IMG/VR virus record: IMGVR_UViG_3300030450_001218
Location: 1 to 24,916 of that record
DNA from: a virus
Length of the DNA: 24,916 nt
Direction: 5' to 3' (one strand)
Shown here one piece after another: positions 1 to 7,803 of the stretch. Within the stretch, counting starts at the first letter, position 1. Every line of letters starts with the position of its first letter. Under the pieces are notes generated by a model. It did no database searches and was not told the origin of the DNA. It saw only the letters and a list, made by a program, of their open reading frames with translations. The position numbers and the translations under genes are program-made.

Positions 1-40
1 GAGTGATACTTTGGTTATTATAAATGGTATGGAGGTTAAA

Positions 41-400
41 ATGCCAAAATTACATCAAGACATTGCGAACAATGTCGATTATGCTTCAGAGACTAAAGCC
101 GAGAAGCTAGAAAGGTACCTTATTCAAGGTACAAATACAGGAAAAACTGCAAAGCAGTTTTACCAAGGATTGCTTCAAGAAGCAATAGATCCTCTTACAG
201 AGGATCAAATATCTCTCATCAAAGAGATGAGAGGTCAAGTAAGAAATAACAATTGCAATTGTTATTTGCCAAAATTTATCTCCGATAAATTATGGTATTC
301 CGAGCAACTTGAAGTTGCTAAAGAATCCAAAAACAAGTTTGTTTTTGAAAACATATTTTCCCTTCCGATTGTATCGGATAAATGGAAAGTAAAAAGTTAA
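41..400 (+). CDS. Small hypothetical phage protein (119 aa)
   Basis: I do not recognise this protein. It is hydrophilic and mixed-charge, with no signal peptide, membrane segment or obvious motif; a short Asn/Cys patch (NNNCNCY) lies in the middle. The frame is open back to a TTG at 11, but a strong GGAGG at 31-35 sits five bases before the ATG at 41, so I take 41 as the start. It is the only gene before the terminator at 425-461 and is separated from the packaging and structural genes by about 770 nt, so it probably ends an upstream transcription unit rather than opening the late operon. No function is proposed. Confidence 0.72.
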   Translation: MPKLHQDIANNVDYASETKAEKLERYLIQGTNTGKTAKQFYQGLLQEAIDPLTEDQISLIKEMRGQVRNNNCNCYLPKFISDKLWYSEQLEVAKESKNKFVFENIFSLPIVSDKWKVKS

Positions 401-424
401 GCTAAAGCTTAACTCCTTTGAATG

Positions 425-461
425 AGGGAGGGTGCGAAGCACCCTCCCTTTTATTTTTTTT
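425..461 (+). terminator. Intrinsic terminator after the first gene
   Basis: A perfect inverted repeat pairs 425-435 with 439-449 (AGGGAGGGTGC / GCACCCTCCCT) across a GAA triloop, followed by a T-rich tail to 461. Stem, loop and U-tract are textbook for a rho-independent terminator reading on the + strand. The C(GAA)G loop is the same element as the very stable GCGAAGC mini-hairpin. Confidence 0.93.
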
Positions 462-471
462 GCAAAAAAAA
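454..471. repeat. T8-GC-A8 palindrome, half-copied at 871-885
   Basis: The terminator T-tract runs into GC and then A9, giving a perfect 18-nt palindrome (T8 GC A8). Fifteen of these bases, TTTTTTTTGCAAAAA, recur at 871-885 just before another promoter-like site. Both stand among many GCAAA / TTTGC words in this gene-free region. They could be protein-binding words or simply low-complexity sequence. Confidence 0.5.
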
Positions 472-473
472 AT

Positions 474-681
474 TGCTACAGCAAGTGGCTGTAGCATTGC
501 AAATGCTCAGGCATTTGCATAAAAATTGCTCTAAAGGTATTATGGCACATATGGCACACATATAAAAAGAGCAATTTTTTGCATTGCCTGTGGCAATGAG
601 CAAACGGAGTTTGCTACCCCTCGGAGGCAATGCTTCGCATTTGCAAGCTTCGCTTGCTACTCGCTGTCGCGAGTTGCCTCC
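474..681. other. Dense hairpin array with a cloverleaf-like fold
   Basis: This gene-free stretch is almost entirely made of inverted repeats. Read 5' to 3': 474-482/488-496 (9 bp, 5-nt loop); 498-506/511-519 (9 bp, loop TCAG); 521-532/568-579 (12 bp, 35-nt loop holding two ATGGCACA copies); 582-588/592-598 (7 bp, loop TGT); 599-605/609-615 (7 bp, loop GGA). Then an outer 8-bp stem, 623-630/674-681 (GGAGGCAA / TTGCCTCC), encloses three small hairpins: 631-633/637-639, 643-648/652-657 and 660-664/669-673. It could be a structured RNA, an extruding DNA element or a protein-binding region. It matches no RNA family I can name, and the short stems and loops rule out a tRNA. Confidence 0.7.
515..543 (+). 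promoter_or_regulatory. Possible promoter inside the hairpin array
   Basis: TTGCAT at 515-520 and TATTAT at 538-543 are 17 bp apart. The -10 matches consensus at five of six positions, the -35 only at three. The arms of the 12-bp inverted repeat (521-532 and 568-579) flank the -10 box and the expected start near 550, as an operator could. A transcript from here would carry the cloverleaf-like fold. This is prediction only. Confidence 0.3.
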
Positions 682-682
682 T

Positions 683-742
683 CCCCCCACCCTGCCACCC
701 TTCCCTGCCAGCACCCCCTCCCCACCTGCCACCCCCATCCCC
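683..742 (-). other. C-rich tract; bottom-strand G-quadruplex motif
   Basis: In 60 nt the + strand has eight C-runs of three or more (683-688, 690-692, 698-700, 703-705, 714-718, 720-723, 732-736, 739-742) and only four G. The bottom strand therefore has eight G-tracts. The set at 683-705 fits the canonical quadruplex rule, with bottom-strand loops of 2, 5 and 1 nt. CCTGCCA recurs at 691-697, 704-710 and 725-731. The tract directly follows the cloverleaf-like fold and contrasts sharply with the AT-rich surroundings. Open frames across it on either strand give proline- or glycine-rich nonsense, so I do not call a gene. Confidence 0.75.
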
Positions 743-876
743 GAAGGTATCAAAAGTGGTCTGAGTTAAGAACTTAGCTACTGAGTATGGTGTTATCTGT
801 TTGTCTTTGTATGTGCTAGGGGGTAGGGCTTAGAGTTTCGTTGGTTGGTTTATATATACCTATGACAAAATTTTTT

Positions 877-906
877 TTGCAAAAAGTGATTGGGTGTAGC
901 TATTAT
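877..906 (+). promoter_or_regulatory. Possible promoter of a short leader or sRNA
   Basis: TTGCAA at 877-882 and TATTAT at 901-906 are 18 bp apart. A transcript starting near 913 would contain the hairpin at 927-953 and stop at the terminator at 1067-1103, giving an RNA of about 190 nt without a gene. The bases between 743 and 876 hold nothing I can identify apart from a short G-rich patch near 828-838. Confidence 0.33.
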
Positions 907-926
907 ATGCTAAGTGGTATAGCAAA

Positions 927-953
927 TGTTCTCCCTTTTAATTAGGGAGAACA
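927..953 (+). other. 10-bp hairpin in the terS leader region
   Basis: TGTTCTCCCT (927-936) pairs perfectly with AGGGAGAACA (944-953) over a 7-nt TTTAATT loop; AGCA/TGCT outside could extend the stem past small bulges. A T5 run follows after about four bases, so it could be a weak terminator. Its CTCCC/GGGAG core is complementary to other stems in this region, so alternative pairings are possible. Confidence 0.6.
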
Positions 954-1029
954 ATGCTTTTTGGTAGATGTTATCCCTTCCCCTTTGCAAATTATACTGC
1001 AATAGCAAAAAAATAGTCAAGCGAATAAA

Positions 1030-1064
1030 AAAGAAAAAAGAAAGTATATAAAGAAAAAAGAAAG
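1030..1064 (+). repeat. Tandem 15-nt purine repeat, 20-bp period
   Basis: AAAGAAAAAAGAAAG occurs at 1030-1044 and exactly again at 1050-1064, within a polypurine stretch of roughly 1023-1082. The 20-bp period is close to two helical turns, so the A-tracts should be in phase and the DNA curved. It lies about 100 bp before terS, where many phages keep the site recognised by the small terminase. That role is an inference from position. Confidence 0.6.
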
Positions 1065-1066
1065 AT

Positions 1067-1103
1067 AAAGGGGAGGAAGGGATTAAGTTGCCTCCCCTTT
1101 TTT
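1067..1103 (+). terminator. Intrinsic terminator before the terS promoter
   Basis: AAAGGGGAGG (1067-1076) pairs with CCTCCCCTTT (1091-1100) over a 14-nt loop, and the T-run continues to 1103. It would stop upstream transcripts just before the terS promoter at 1115, insulating the late operon, or act as an attenuator. The words AGTTGCCTCC here (1086-1095) and at 672-681 are identical, so the two structures could compete. Confidence 0.72.
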
Positions 1104-1114
1104 CAAGGAGATAG

Positions 1115-1143
1115 TTGACTCATGGAGCCAACACAGTTATTAT
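1115..1143 (+). promoter_or_regulatory. Sigma70-like promoter of the late operon
   Basis: TTGACT (1115-1120) and TATTAT (1138-1143) are separated by 17 bp; each box matches consensus at five of six positions. The expected start near 1150 leaves a very short leader with AGGAG at 1153-1157 nine bases before the terS ATG. The site lies just after a terminator, which supports it as the first promoter of the packaging and structural genes. A host-polymerase late promoter means no phage RNA polymerase is needed here. Confidence 0.62.
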
Positions 1144-1166
1144 ATTTTATGTAGGAGAACAGGTCA

Positions 1167-1592
1167 ATGACAAAAAATAATAAAAAGAAAGAGAAATTTT
1201 TAGAGAAATTTAAAGAAATAAAGACTGTATATACTACTTGTCAAGTTGTCAATGTTCCAAGACGAACATTGTATAATTGGTTAAAAGAAGATCATGAATT
1301 TAAAGCTGACTTTGATGAAATTAGACTAGGTATTGGAGATGATTTAGAAAGTAAGGCATTTCAATTAATAGACAAGATGATGGAAAAGGGTGATTATGGT
1401 AGACCTGTTTTACTTATAACTATGTTAAATGCTAACAATAGTAAATACAAAACAGCAGATAATACTTCAGATGAATCTAGACAATTAATGGAAGATTTCA
1501 GAAAAATGGCTGCAGAAAATAAGAAGAAACCTACTAAATCTAAGGCAGTTAAGGAAGCAGAGGACATAATTAATGACTCAGAGTCAAAGTGA
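1167..1592 (+). CDS. terS: Terminase small subunit
   Basis: This is the probable DNA-recognition subunit of the packaging motor, 141 aa, within the usual small-terminase range. Residues about 10-50 resemble the helix-turn-helix of phage terminase small subunits: a helix, then a Cys-Gln-Val-Val-Asn-Val-Pro turn, then a recognition helix ending RRTLYNWLKED. The middle is predicted helical and fits an oligomerisation domain; the C-terminal 40 residues are Lys/Glu-rich and probably flexible, as in the part that contacts TerL. AGGAG lies nine bases before the ATG. The last 20 nt overlap terL, which strongly supports the assignment. The call rests on the HTH plus position; sequence identity in this family is always low. 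Confidence 0.85.
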   Translation: MTKNNKKKEKFLEKFKEIKTVYTTCQVVNVPRRTLYNWLKEDHEFKADFDEIRLGIGDDLESKAFQLIDKMMEKGDYGRPVLLITMLNANNSKYKTADNTSDESRQLMEDFRKMAAENKKKPTKSKAVKEAEDIINDSESK

Positions 1593-2913
1593 GCTAACAG
1601 ATTTTCTTTATGAGAAGGTAGGGTTTGATCCTACTGATGAACAAAGAGTAATATTAGACTCAGATAAAAGATTTACACTTGTAGCAGGTGGAGAACAGGC
1701 AGGAAAAAGCATGATTGCTAGTAAATTCTTGTTAAAAAAGACATTTGAAACAGAAAATCCAGGATTATATTGGCTAGTTGCTGCAGATTACGGCAGAACT
1801 AGGGCAGAATTTGAATATTTAATAGAAGATTTTGGTAAACTAGGCTTATTAAAGAAGGCATCTAAGAGAGTAGATCCAGGTAGAATTGAATTAGCTGATG
1901 GTACAGTAATAGAAACCAAGTCAGCCAAAGATCCTAGAACTCTAGCTATGAGAGCACCCGATGGAATCATAGGATGTGAGGCTAGTCAGTTAGATTTAGA
2001 AAGTTATTACAGGATAAGAGGTAGATGTGCACCTAAAGCAGCATGGATGTTTCTAGCAGGAACATTTGAGGGTAGCCTTGGATGGTACCCTTCGTTGTTT
2101 CAGGCATGGAAGTACGGAGATAAAGACGAAAAATCTTTTTCTCTCCCTTCTTATACTAATAAACACTTATATCCAGGAGGTAAAAATGATCCAGAGATAC
2201 AAAAACTCAAGAATGAGGCTAGTGATGATTTCTTTATGGAAAGGATTGAAGGTATTCCTTCTCCACCTACGGGAATCGTATTCCAAGAATTCAGAAGTGA
2301 CAGACATATATCAGAAAAGGCTAGCTATGTACCAGGGGAACCAGTCCACTTGTGGATGGACCCAGGTTATGCAGGCGGCTATGCTATCGAAGCGATACAG
2401 ATCAGCGATGATCAAGTTAGACTTATCGATGAAGTCTACGAAAAATCTTTAATTACTGAGGAAATGATTAACATTTGTCAGAATAGAGAGTGGTGGAGTG
2501 ATGTGCAGTTTGGAGTAATTGATGTAGCAGGGTATCAGCATCAGGCTATGGCAGCTCCTGCTGAAGTTTGGTTAAATGAAACAGGATTATATTTAGATTC
2601 TCAGAAAGTAAAGATTAATGATGGTACAGAAAAATTAAAATCTATGTTAAAATTAGCTCCAAATGGTGAGCCAAGATTAATAATTAACCCTAAATGTAAA
2701 GGAATCTTGTCAGAGTTTGGTGCAGCTCCTAATCCATTTAATGGACAGACACTTGTTTACAAGTGGAAAACAGATAGAGATGGAAATATAGTTGGCAATC
2801 AGCCTGAAGATAAGTATAATCATGGTGTGAAAGCTGTAATATATGGCTTGATTAATCATTTTGGTTATGCACATATAGAAAATAGAAGCACAATTCGTGT
2901 AAAGAGGTGGTAA
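1573..2913 (+). CDS. terL: Terminase large subunit (ATPase-nuclease)
   Basis: This is the motor that pumps DNA through the portal and cuts it, 446 aa, normal size. The N-terminal ATPase has a Walker A GGEQAGKS at residues 39-46 and a Walker B-like DGIIGCE ending at Glu136, followed by a coupling-type segment FLAGTFEG. The C-terminal RNase H-like nuclease shows three well-placed acidic residues: Asp263 in LWMDPGYAGG, Asp317 in VIDVAG and Asp413 in EDKYNHGVKAVIYGL. GAGGA lies eight bases before the ATG, inside the end of terS, so the two are translated together. The stop overlaps the portal start in a TAATG. No motif appears lost, so I expect an active enzyme. Confidence 0.96.
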   Translation: MTQSQSELTDFLYEKVGFDPTDEQRVILDSDKRFTLVAGGEQAGKSMIASKFLLKKTFETENPGLYWLVAADYGRTRAEFEYLIEDFGKLGLLKKASKRVDPGRIELADGTVIETKSAKDPRTLAMRAPDGIIGCEASQLDLESYYRIRGRCAPKAAWMFLAGTFEGSLGWYPSLFQAWKYGDKDEKSFSLPSYTNKHLYPGGKNDPEIQKLKNEASDDFFMERIEGIPSPPTGIVFQEFRSDRHISEKASYVPGEPVHLWMDPGYAGGYAIEAIQISDDQVRLIDEVYEKSLITEEMINICQNREWWSDVQFGVIDVAGYQHQAMAAPAEVWLNETGLYLDSQKVKINDGTEKLKSMLKLAPNGEPRLIINPKCKGILSEFGAAPNPFNGQTLVYKWKTDRDGNIVGNQPEDKYNHGVKAVIYGLINHFGYAHIENRSTIRVKRW

Positions 2914-4745
2914 TGGCACGGAAAAATTATAAGCCTGAAACAATTATAGATAAAGTAGAGAGTCATTATGATGCTACTGAACCATTAAGAAACAGAATGG
3001 ACAAGGATTATTCTCTTTATAGATTAGATCCTTATGATGCAGGTGATGGATATCAATCATATACTTCAAATGAACCATCTACTTATGCAGACAAAATAAT
3101 TTCTTTTGTCGTGCAAAGCGAAATGGTAGCAAGAATTCCTAATATATCTGAAAACGAAGAAGACAGAGATGCAAATAATATGAAAGAAAGATTCTTCCTT
3201 GGTGCATTAAGAAGTGCTGATGAAAGAATTAAAAAAGCATCTATGCCCTCAATTAAAAATCAACTAGGTTGGTATATATGTATGAGAGGGTGGTATGCAG
3301 GTAGAGCATTACTTGTAAAAGATAAAGAAGAAGAAACTTATGTAGATATTACACCTTGGGATCCAATGCATACTTATTGGTCTGCAGGAGCTAACGGACT
3401 AGAGTGGGCTTGTTATAAGATTAAAAAATCTAAAGAACTAGTAGAGGCACAATACAATATTAAGTTACCAAGAAACGAACAGTATGATGATGAGGATTGG
3501 GTAGATGTATATGATTACTACGATAAAGAAATGAATACAGTTGTTCTTTCTAACGGAAGAGTAGCTAAGAAACCTACACCACATGGTTCACCAAGGGTGC
3601 CTGTGTTTTTGGGGCCTGTAGGGTCAGCTCCTATGATACAGGCACTTAATGATATGACTCCTATTGATGACACGATTGCTGATTATGGAGAATCTGTTTT
3701 TAAACATAACAGAGAAAATTACGAAAAGAATAATCTTATGATGTCTATAATGTTAGAGCTTACAGCTAGAGCAAGACGGCAAGGATTAAAAATTACATCA
3801 AGAGATGGAATGAAAACACTTGACGAAGATCCTTATAAAGAAGGTACAGAAATATCCTTAGCACAAGGAGAAAATGTAGAGCCTTTAGGTTTAATGGAAG
3901 TAGCTAGAGAAACAGGTGCTTTTATGGGATTAGTGTCAGGAGAAACTCAAAGAGGATCTATACCACATACACTTTATGGAGATATTCAATTTCAATTGTC
4001 AGGATTTGCAATCAATACCCTTAGACAAGGTATTGATTCTGTAATCTCACCTAGAATAAAAGCTATGGAAGATGCTTATACAGATATGTGTATGTTAATT
4101 GTAGATCAATATTTAACAGAATCTTTTGATGCTATGGAATTATCTGGACAAGATATGAACAGACAATATTTTAAAGATGAAATATCTCCTGACTCAATTA
4201 AAAAGGCAGGAGATATAATCATATCATTTGTAGGTCAATTGCCTCAAGATGATATGTCTAAGATGAGCATGGCTCAGATAGCAAGAGAAGGCGAAAGTCC
4301 ATTGCTACCTGATATATTTATTAGAGATAAGATACTTGGTTTACAAGATACAGATCAAATAGATGATGCAATTAGAGAACAACAAGCAGAAAAGGTTTTA
4401 CCTGAAGCTGCACTTTGGACATTACTTAAAGCTGCAGAAGACAGAGGAAGATCTGATCTTGCACAATTTTATTATAGCGAACTACTTACCTTGATGACAG
4501 AAAAAGAAGCAAGAAAGCTAGAATCGCAAATGGCTTTACAGCAACAATTAACAGGACAGCCCCCTATGGGAGGAGGCCCCACAGCAGATCCTAGAGTAGC
4601 ACCAAATGCTATGATGGGAGTGCCGCCACCCACACCTACTCCACAAGCAGGAGCAGTAGTACCTCCAGGAACTCCTAGACCAGGAGCTCAAAGTGAGGAA
4701 GAAAGAATTAGAAGGGCAGGTCTTAACGGAATGAGAGGAGCATAA
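2913..4745 (+). CDS. Portal protein
   Basis: This is the probable dodecameric ring at the packaging vertex, 610 aa, in the range of podovirus-type portals. The assignment rests on size, position directly after terL and overall composition: an acidic N-terminal half, a helix-rich core and a central segment (SGETQRGSIPHTLYG onward) like the portal stem region. The C-terminal 60 residues are Pro/Gly/Ala-rich and likely disordered. The frame is open from a GTG at 2907, but GAGGTGG followed by ATG at 2913 is a better start and makes a one-base TAATG overlap with terL. It has three cysteines, unlike the next five genes. I see no fused protease or head-morphogenesis domain. Confidence 0.88.
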   Translation: MARKNYKPETIIDKVESHYDATEPLRNRMDKDYSLYRLDPYDAGDGYQSYTSNEPSTYADKIISFVVQSEMVARIPNISENEEDRDANNMKERFFLGALRSADERIKKASMPSIKNQLGWYICMRGWYAGRALLVKDKEEETYVDITPWDPMHTYWSAGANGLEWACYKIKKSKELVEAQYNIKLPRNEQYDDEDWVDVYDYYDKEMNTVVLSNGRVAKKPTPHGSPRVPVFLGPVGSAPMIQALNDMTPIDDTIADYGESVFKHNRENYEKNNLMMSIMLELTARARRQGLKITSRDGMKTLDEDPYKEGTEISLAQGENVEPLGLMEVARETGAFMGLVSGETQRGSIPHTLYGDIQFQLSGFAINTLRQGIDSVISPRIKAMEDAYTDMCMLIVDQYLTESFDAMELSGQDMNRQYFKDEISPDSIKKAGDIIISFVGQLPQDDMSKMSMAQIAREGESPLLPDIFIRDKILGLQDTDQIDDAIREQQAEKVLPEAALWTLLKAAEDRGRSDLAQFYYSELLTLMTEKEARKLESQMALQQQLTGQPPMGGGPTADPRVAPNAMMGVPPPTPTPQAGAVVPPGTPRPGAQSEEERIRRAGLNGMRGA

Positions 4746-4746
4746 T

Positions 4747-7700
4747 ATGTCAGATTCAAATTATTATTACGGAGCAGTCGAATCAGATCTTAGCATTAAT
4801 CCAACATCTGATTTTTTTGATCAACATGCAGAACAACTAAAAGGAAGATTTGGAATAGTTACTTCTGCATCAGATGTTTTGTATTTACCTACAGTTATAA
4901 AATTTCCTAAAGAATGGAATGATAGACGAAGAAGAGAATGGTATCAAACTGTTAATTGGAATAAAAATGCTACAAAAAAAGATGTTGAACAATTTTATTT
5001 TGACACTCAACAATGGGTAAAAAAATTTGGAGGATGGGAACCAAAAAATATTGATACATTAGATGTATTTGCAGTTCCTGTTATAGATGCTGAAGCATGG
5101 GAAAACGATGTAAAAGCATCAGAAACAGGTGATACAACTTTTAATAGTAAATATTTTACAGGAGAAAAACCTACTAAAATTTCAGTAGAAGCAAAACGAG
5201 ATGATAAAGGGTTTATGCAAAAAGAAATAGGGGCTGATGATTTATTTACAAAAGGACAAACAAATTATTTTTCAACTTATAGGGATGCTGAAAAAGATAA
5301 TGTACTTGGAAGATGGTCACAATTTGGTGCTATTTCTACTGCTTCACCACCTACTCCAGGAATTGGAGGAGGAGGAGGAGGCACAACTGTTGTTGAAGGA
5401 AGTCAATTTACTCCTAAATTTTCATATGCTAGTACTGATACTGACGACATTACTCAAAAATTAACAGGAGCTCCTAAAGATTTTAAAGAACCTAAAAATA
5501 TTCAACAAGATAATCAACTAATAGCTCGATTAATAGATGAAGCTAAAGCACCTTTAACTGAATACATTTCACAAAAAAATAATATTCCTTTAAGTGAAAT
5601 GAATCAACTTGAAATAGATTTTGACATGGATGTTGATGGGAATATTACAAATTTAGTAGTAAGAAAAGCAGGAGAAGTAACTCCTTTATATAATTATAGA
5701 CAAGCAGGATACAATGACGAAGATGATCCAGGAACAAATACTGAAGCTTTAAATTCTTTCAATGGATCAGGAACAGATTCTTTTTCTGTTTTTAAAAGAC
5801 AGAAACTTATTGATCCTAATTATGCATGGAAAAAATTAGGCTACAAAGTACAGACAGGTGGCGAGCAAGGAGAAGACTCTTGGATAACAGATAAAGATGG
5901 AAACAGAATAGAAGGAGCTATTGTAGATACTGATGGTAGATGGATAAATATGCCAGGAAGTACAGCAGCACCTAGTTATGGAGCAACTGTTACTAATGCA
6001 ACAGCTACTGCTAATGCTGTTAAGTCAGCAGGGTTTGCATCTCCAGGAGGGCTTCCTCCAGGAGCAAGCAATATAGCAGGAGGTGGTGGAGGTAATTTAG
6101 ACTTGCCATATGATTTTACTCCAATTAATCCTGCTCAAGCATTTGCAACTCAAACTCCTGCTATGGCAGCAGGTTTTGCTTTAGGAACAGGACAATTACC
6201 TGGATCTGCTAATCCTTATTTACAACAACCTTATCAAGATATATACGGAGGTTTAGCTAGTGCTTATAATTTGGCATTACAAACAGGAAGATTGCAAGCT
6301 CCAACAATAGGAGCTAATCTTGCAGGTACTCCAATACAGGCACCAGGATTAGGATTTTCTCAGTTTACTCAAACAGGAGCAAATATATTACAAGGATTAC
6401 AATCTGACCTTGCTTCTATAGAAACTGTTAAACGAAAAGTTCAAGCAGGAGGAGGAGTAACTACAGGATTAAATGAAGCAGAACTAAGACTTTATAATCA
6501 ATTATTAAAAGATCCTGCAACAGAATATAAATTAAGAAAAAATTTAATTGATATAACATCTCCAAACCAAGCTACTGCTGATGCTCGAGCAGAGTTGTTA
6601 GCACGGCAATATAGTTTAGGAGAATTAACTATGCCAGGTCAAACAGGTATGACTCCAGGATTTTACGGAGGATTAGGAGGAACTATGGGACAAACTGCAG
6701 TAACTCCTTTACCTAGTATGATGACTGCTTCGCCAAGTAATATGGCAGGAACAGGTTCTGTACCAAGTGCAATGCCTGCCCCTGCACCTACATCAAGTGT
6801 TACACCAACACCTGCACCAACACCTGCATCTTCGCCTTCAATATCTGCAACAGCAAATAGTGTTAATAATCAACAAACTACTGTTACTGATTTAGCAGAA
6901 TTAAATCAAAAAATAGATGATGCTAATACTGCTATTAATATGGCTACAGGAACTAATAATTCAGGAATAAACATTCCTGATTATCAAACTGCAGCAATGA
7001 TGGAAGGTATGAATAAACCAACTCTTGAAGAATACAATAGATCTCCTGGATTATATCCAGGATGGACTTTAAGTAATATGAATACAGTTGTTGCTAGTCA
7101 AAGTGCAGATGTACCTACACCTAATCCTTATACACCTGCAATGCAAAGTCCTACTGACACAGATCCTTATAAAGTTTTTAATGTTGATAATGCAATAGCT
7201 AGAGGAGCAAGTGGTACATTAATAGATGACAGAACAGGATCTGCAACAGAAGGAAAAATGTTAACAATAAATAACGGAGTTATAACAGAAGCTTATCAAA
7301 TAGATATGAATTCAGGGCAAAAAGTTAATCTTGATCTTGTTACAGGATTAATATCAGGACAACAATTTGCACAAACAAATCCAAATACAGGAGAACAACA
7401 ATTTGCAAGTAATATTGTTCCTACAGCAGGAACTGCATTAGGATCAGGCTTTGGAGTTCCTGATGGGTTTGGTGTAGGAACTTATGATCCTAATACTTTT
7501 TCAACAAGCAATCCTATTATGGCTAATGTTCCTGCAAATGTTACTCAAGGTTTAGGACTAGGAGCAAACAATAATGCTTTAGCTACACCTGCTCCTTCAA
7601 TACAATATCCTTTAGGCCCGCCTATGTCAGCAGAAAGTATAAATGAATTTTTAAGTATGCCAGGAAACAAACCACCTATGGGAGGGTTGCCTCAAATAAA

Positions 7701-7803
7701 TACTCCTCAAGCTATTTTAATGCAACAAGGATTAAAACAAATAGCAAATCCTGTTATTCCTATAGTTGATAACCCTTGGCTTAATATGGGAGGAGTAATG
7801 TAA
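4747..7803 (+). CDS. Large cysteine-free virion-type protein (1018 aa)
   Basis: I do not recognise a family. The N-terminal 200 residues are charged and probably folded. A six-glycine run follows near residue 205, then another ordered stretch, and from about 430 on the protein is rich in Ala, Gly, Pro, Gln and Thr with a Pro/Thr linker near 674-700. No signal peptide, membrane helix or catalytic motif is visible, and I found no cysteine. Residues about 495-505 (YQDIYGG) resemble a segment of the next gene (FQDIYNQYLG). It starts one base after the portal stop, with AGAGGAG upstream, and overlaps the next gene by one base. Position between portal and scaffold suggests an internal head or ejected protein; that is inference. 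Confidence 0.75.
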   Translation: MSDSNYYYGAVESDLSINPTSDFFDQHAEQLKGRFGIVTSASDVLYLPTVIKFPKEWNDRRRREWYQTVNWNKNATKKDVEQFYFDTQQWVKKFGGWEPKNIDTLDVFAVPVIDAEAWENDVKASETGDTTFNSKYFTGEKPTKISVEAKRDDKGFMQKEIGADDLFTKGQTNYFSTYRDAEKDNVLGRWSQFGAISTASPPTPGIGGGGGGTTVVEGSQFTPKFSYASTDTDDITQKLTGAPKDFKEPKNIQQDNQLIARLIDEAKAPLTEYISQKNNIPLSEMNQLEIDFDMDVDGNITNLVVRKAGEVTPLYNYRQAGYNDEDDPGTNTEALNSFNGSGTDSFSVFKRQKLIDPNYAWKKLGYKVQTGGEQGEDSWITDKDGNRIEGAIVDTDGRWINMPGSTAAPSYGATVTNATATANAVKSAGFASPGGLPPGASNIAGGGGGNLDLPYDFTPINPAQAFATQTPAMAAGFALGTGQLPGSANPYLQQPYQDIYGGLASAYNLALQTGRLQAPTIGANLAGTPIQAPGLGFSQFTQTGANILQGLQSDLASIETVKRKVQAGGGVTTGLNEAELRLYNQLLKDPATEYKLRKNLIDITSPNQATADARAELLARQYSLGELTMPGQTGMTPGFYGGLGGTMGQTAVTPLPSMMTASPSNMAGTGSVPSAMPAPAPTSSVTPTPAPTPASSPSISATANSVNNQQTTVTDLAELNQKIDDANTAINMATGTNNSGINIPDYQTAAMMEGMNKPTLEEYNRSPGLYPGWTLSNMNTVVASQSADVPTPNPYTPAMQSPTDTDPYKVFNVDNAIARGASGTLIDDRTGSATEGKMLTINNGVITEAYQIDMNSGQKVNLDLVTGLISGQQFAQTNPNTGEQQFASNIVPTAGTALGSGFGVPDGFGVGTYDPNTFSTSNPIMANVPANVTQGLGLGANNNALATPAPSIQYPLGPPMSAESINEFLSMPGNKPPMGGLPQINTPQAILMQQGLKQIANPVIPIVDNPWLNMGGVM

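Noticed and set aside
623-681. tRNA gene, suggested by the cloverleaf-like fold
   Set aside because: Only 59 nt, with 3-4 nt loops, no anticodon loop of seven and no T-arm consensus.
451-753. Open frame of 100 codons on the - strand, and one of 61 codons on + at 584-769
   Set aside because: Both cross hairpin arms and the C-rich tract, giving Gly- or Pro-rich nonsense; neither has a credible ribosome site, and all true genes are on +.
1030-1064. CRISPR-type array
   Set aside because: Only two short low-complexity copies with a five-base gap; no spacers and no cas genes.
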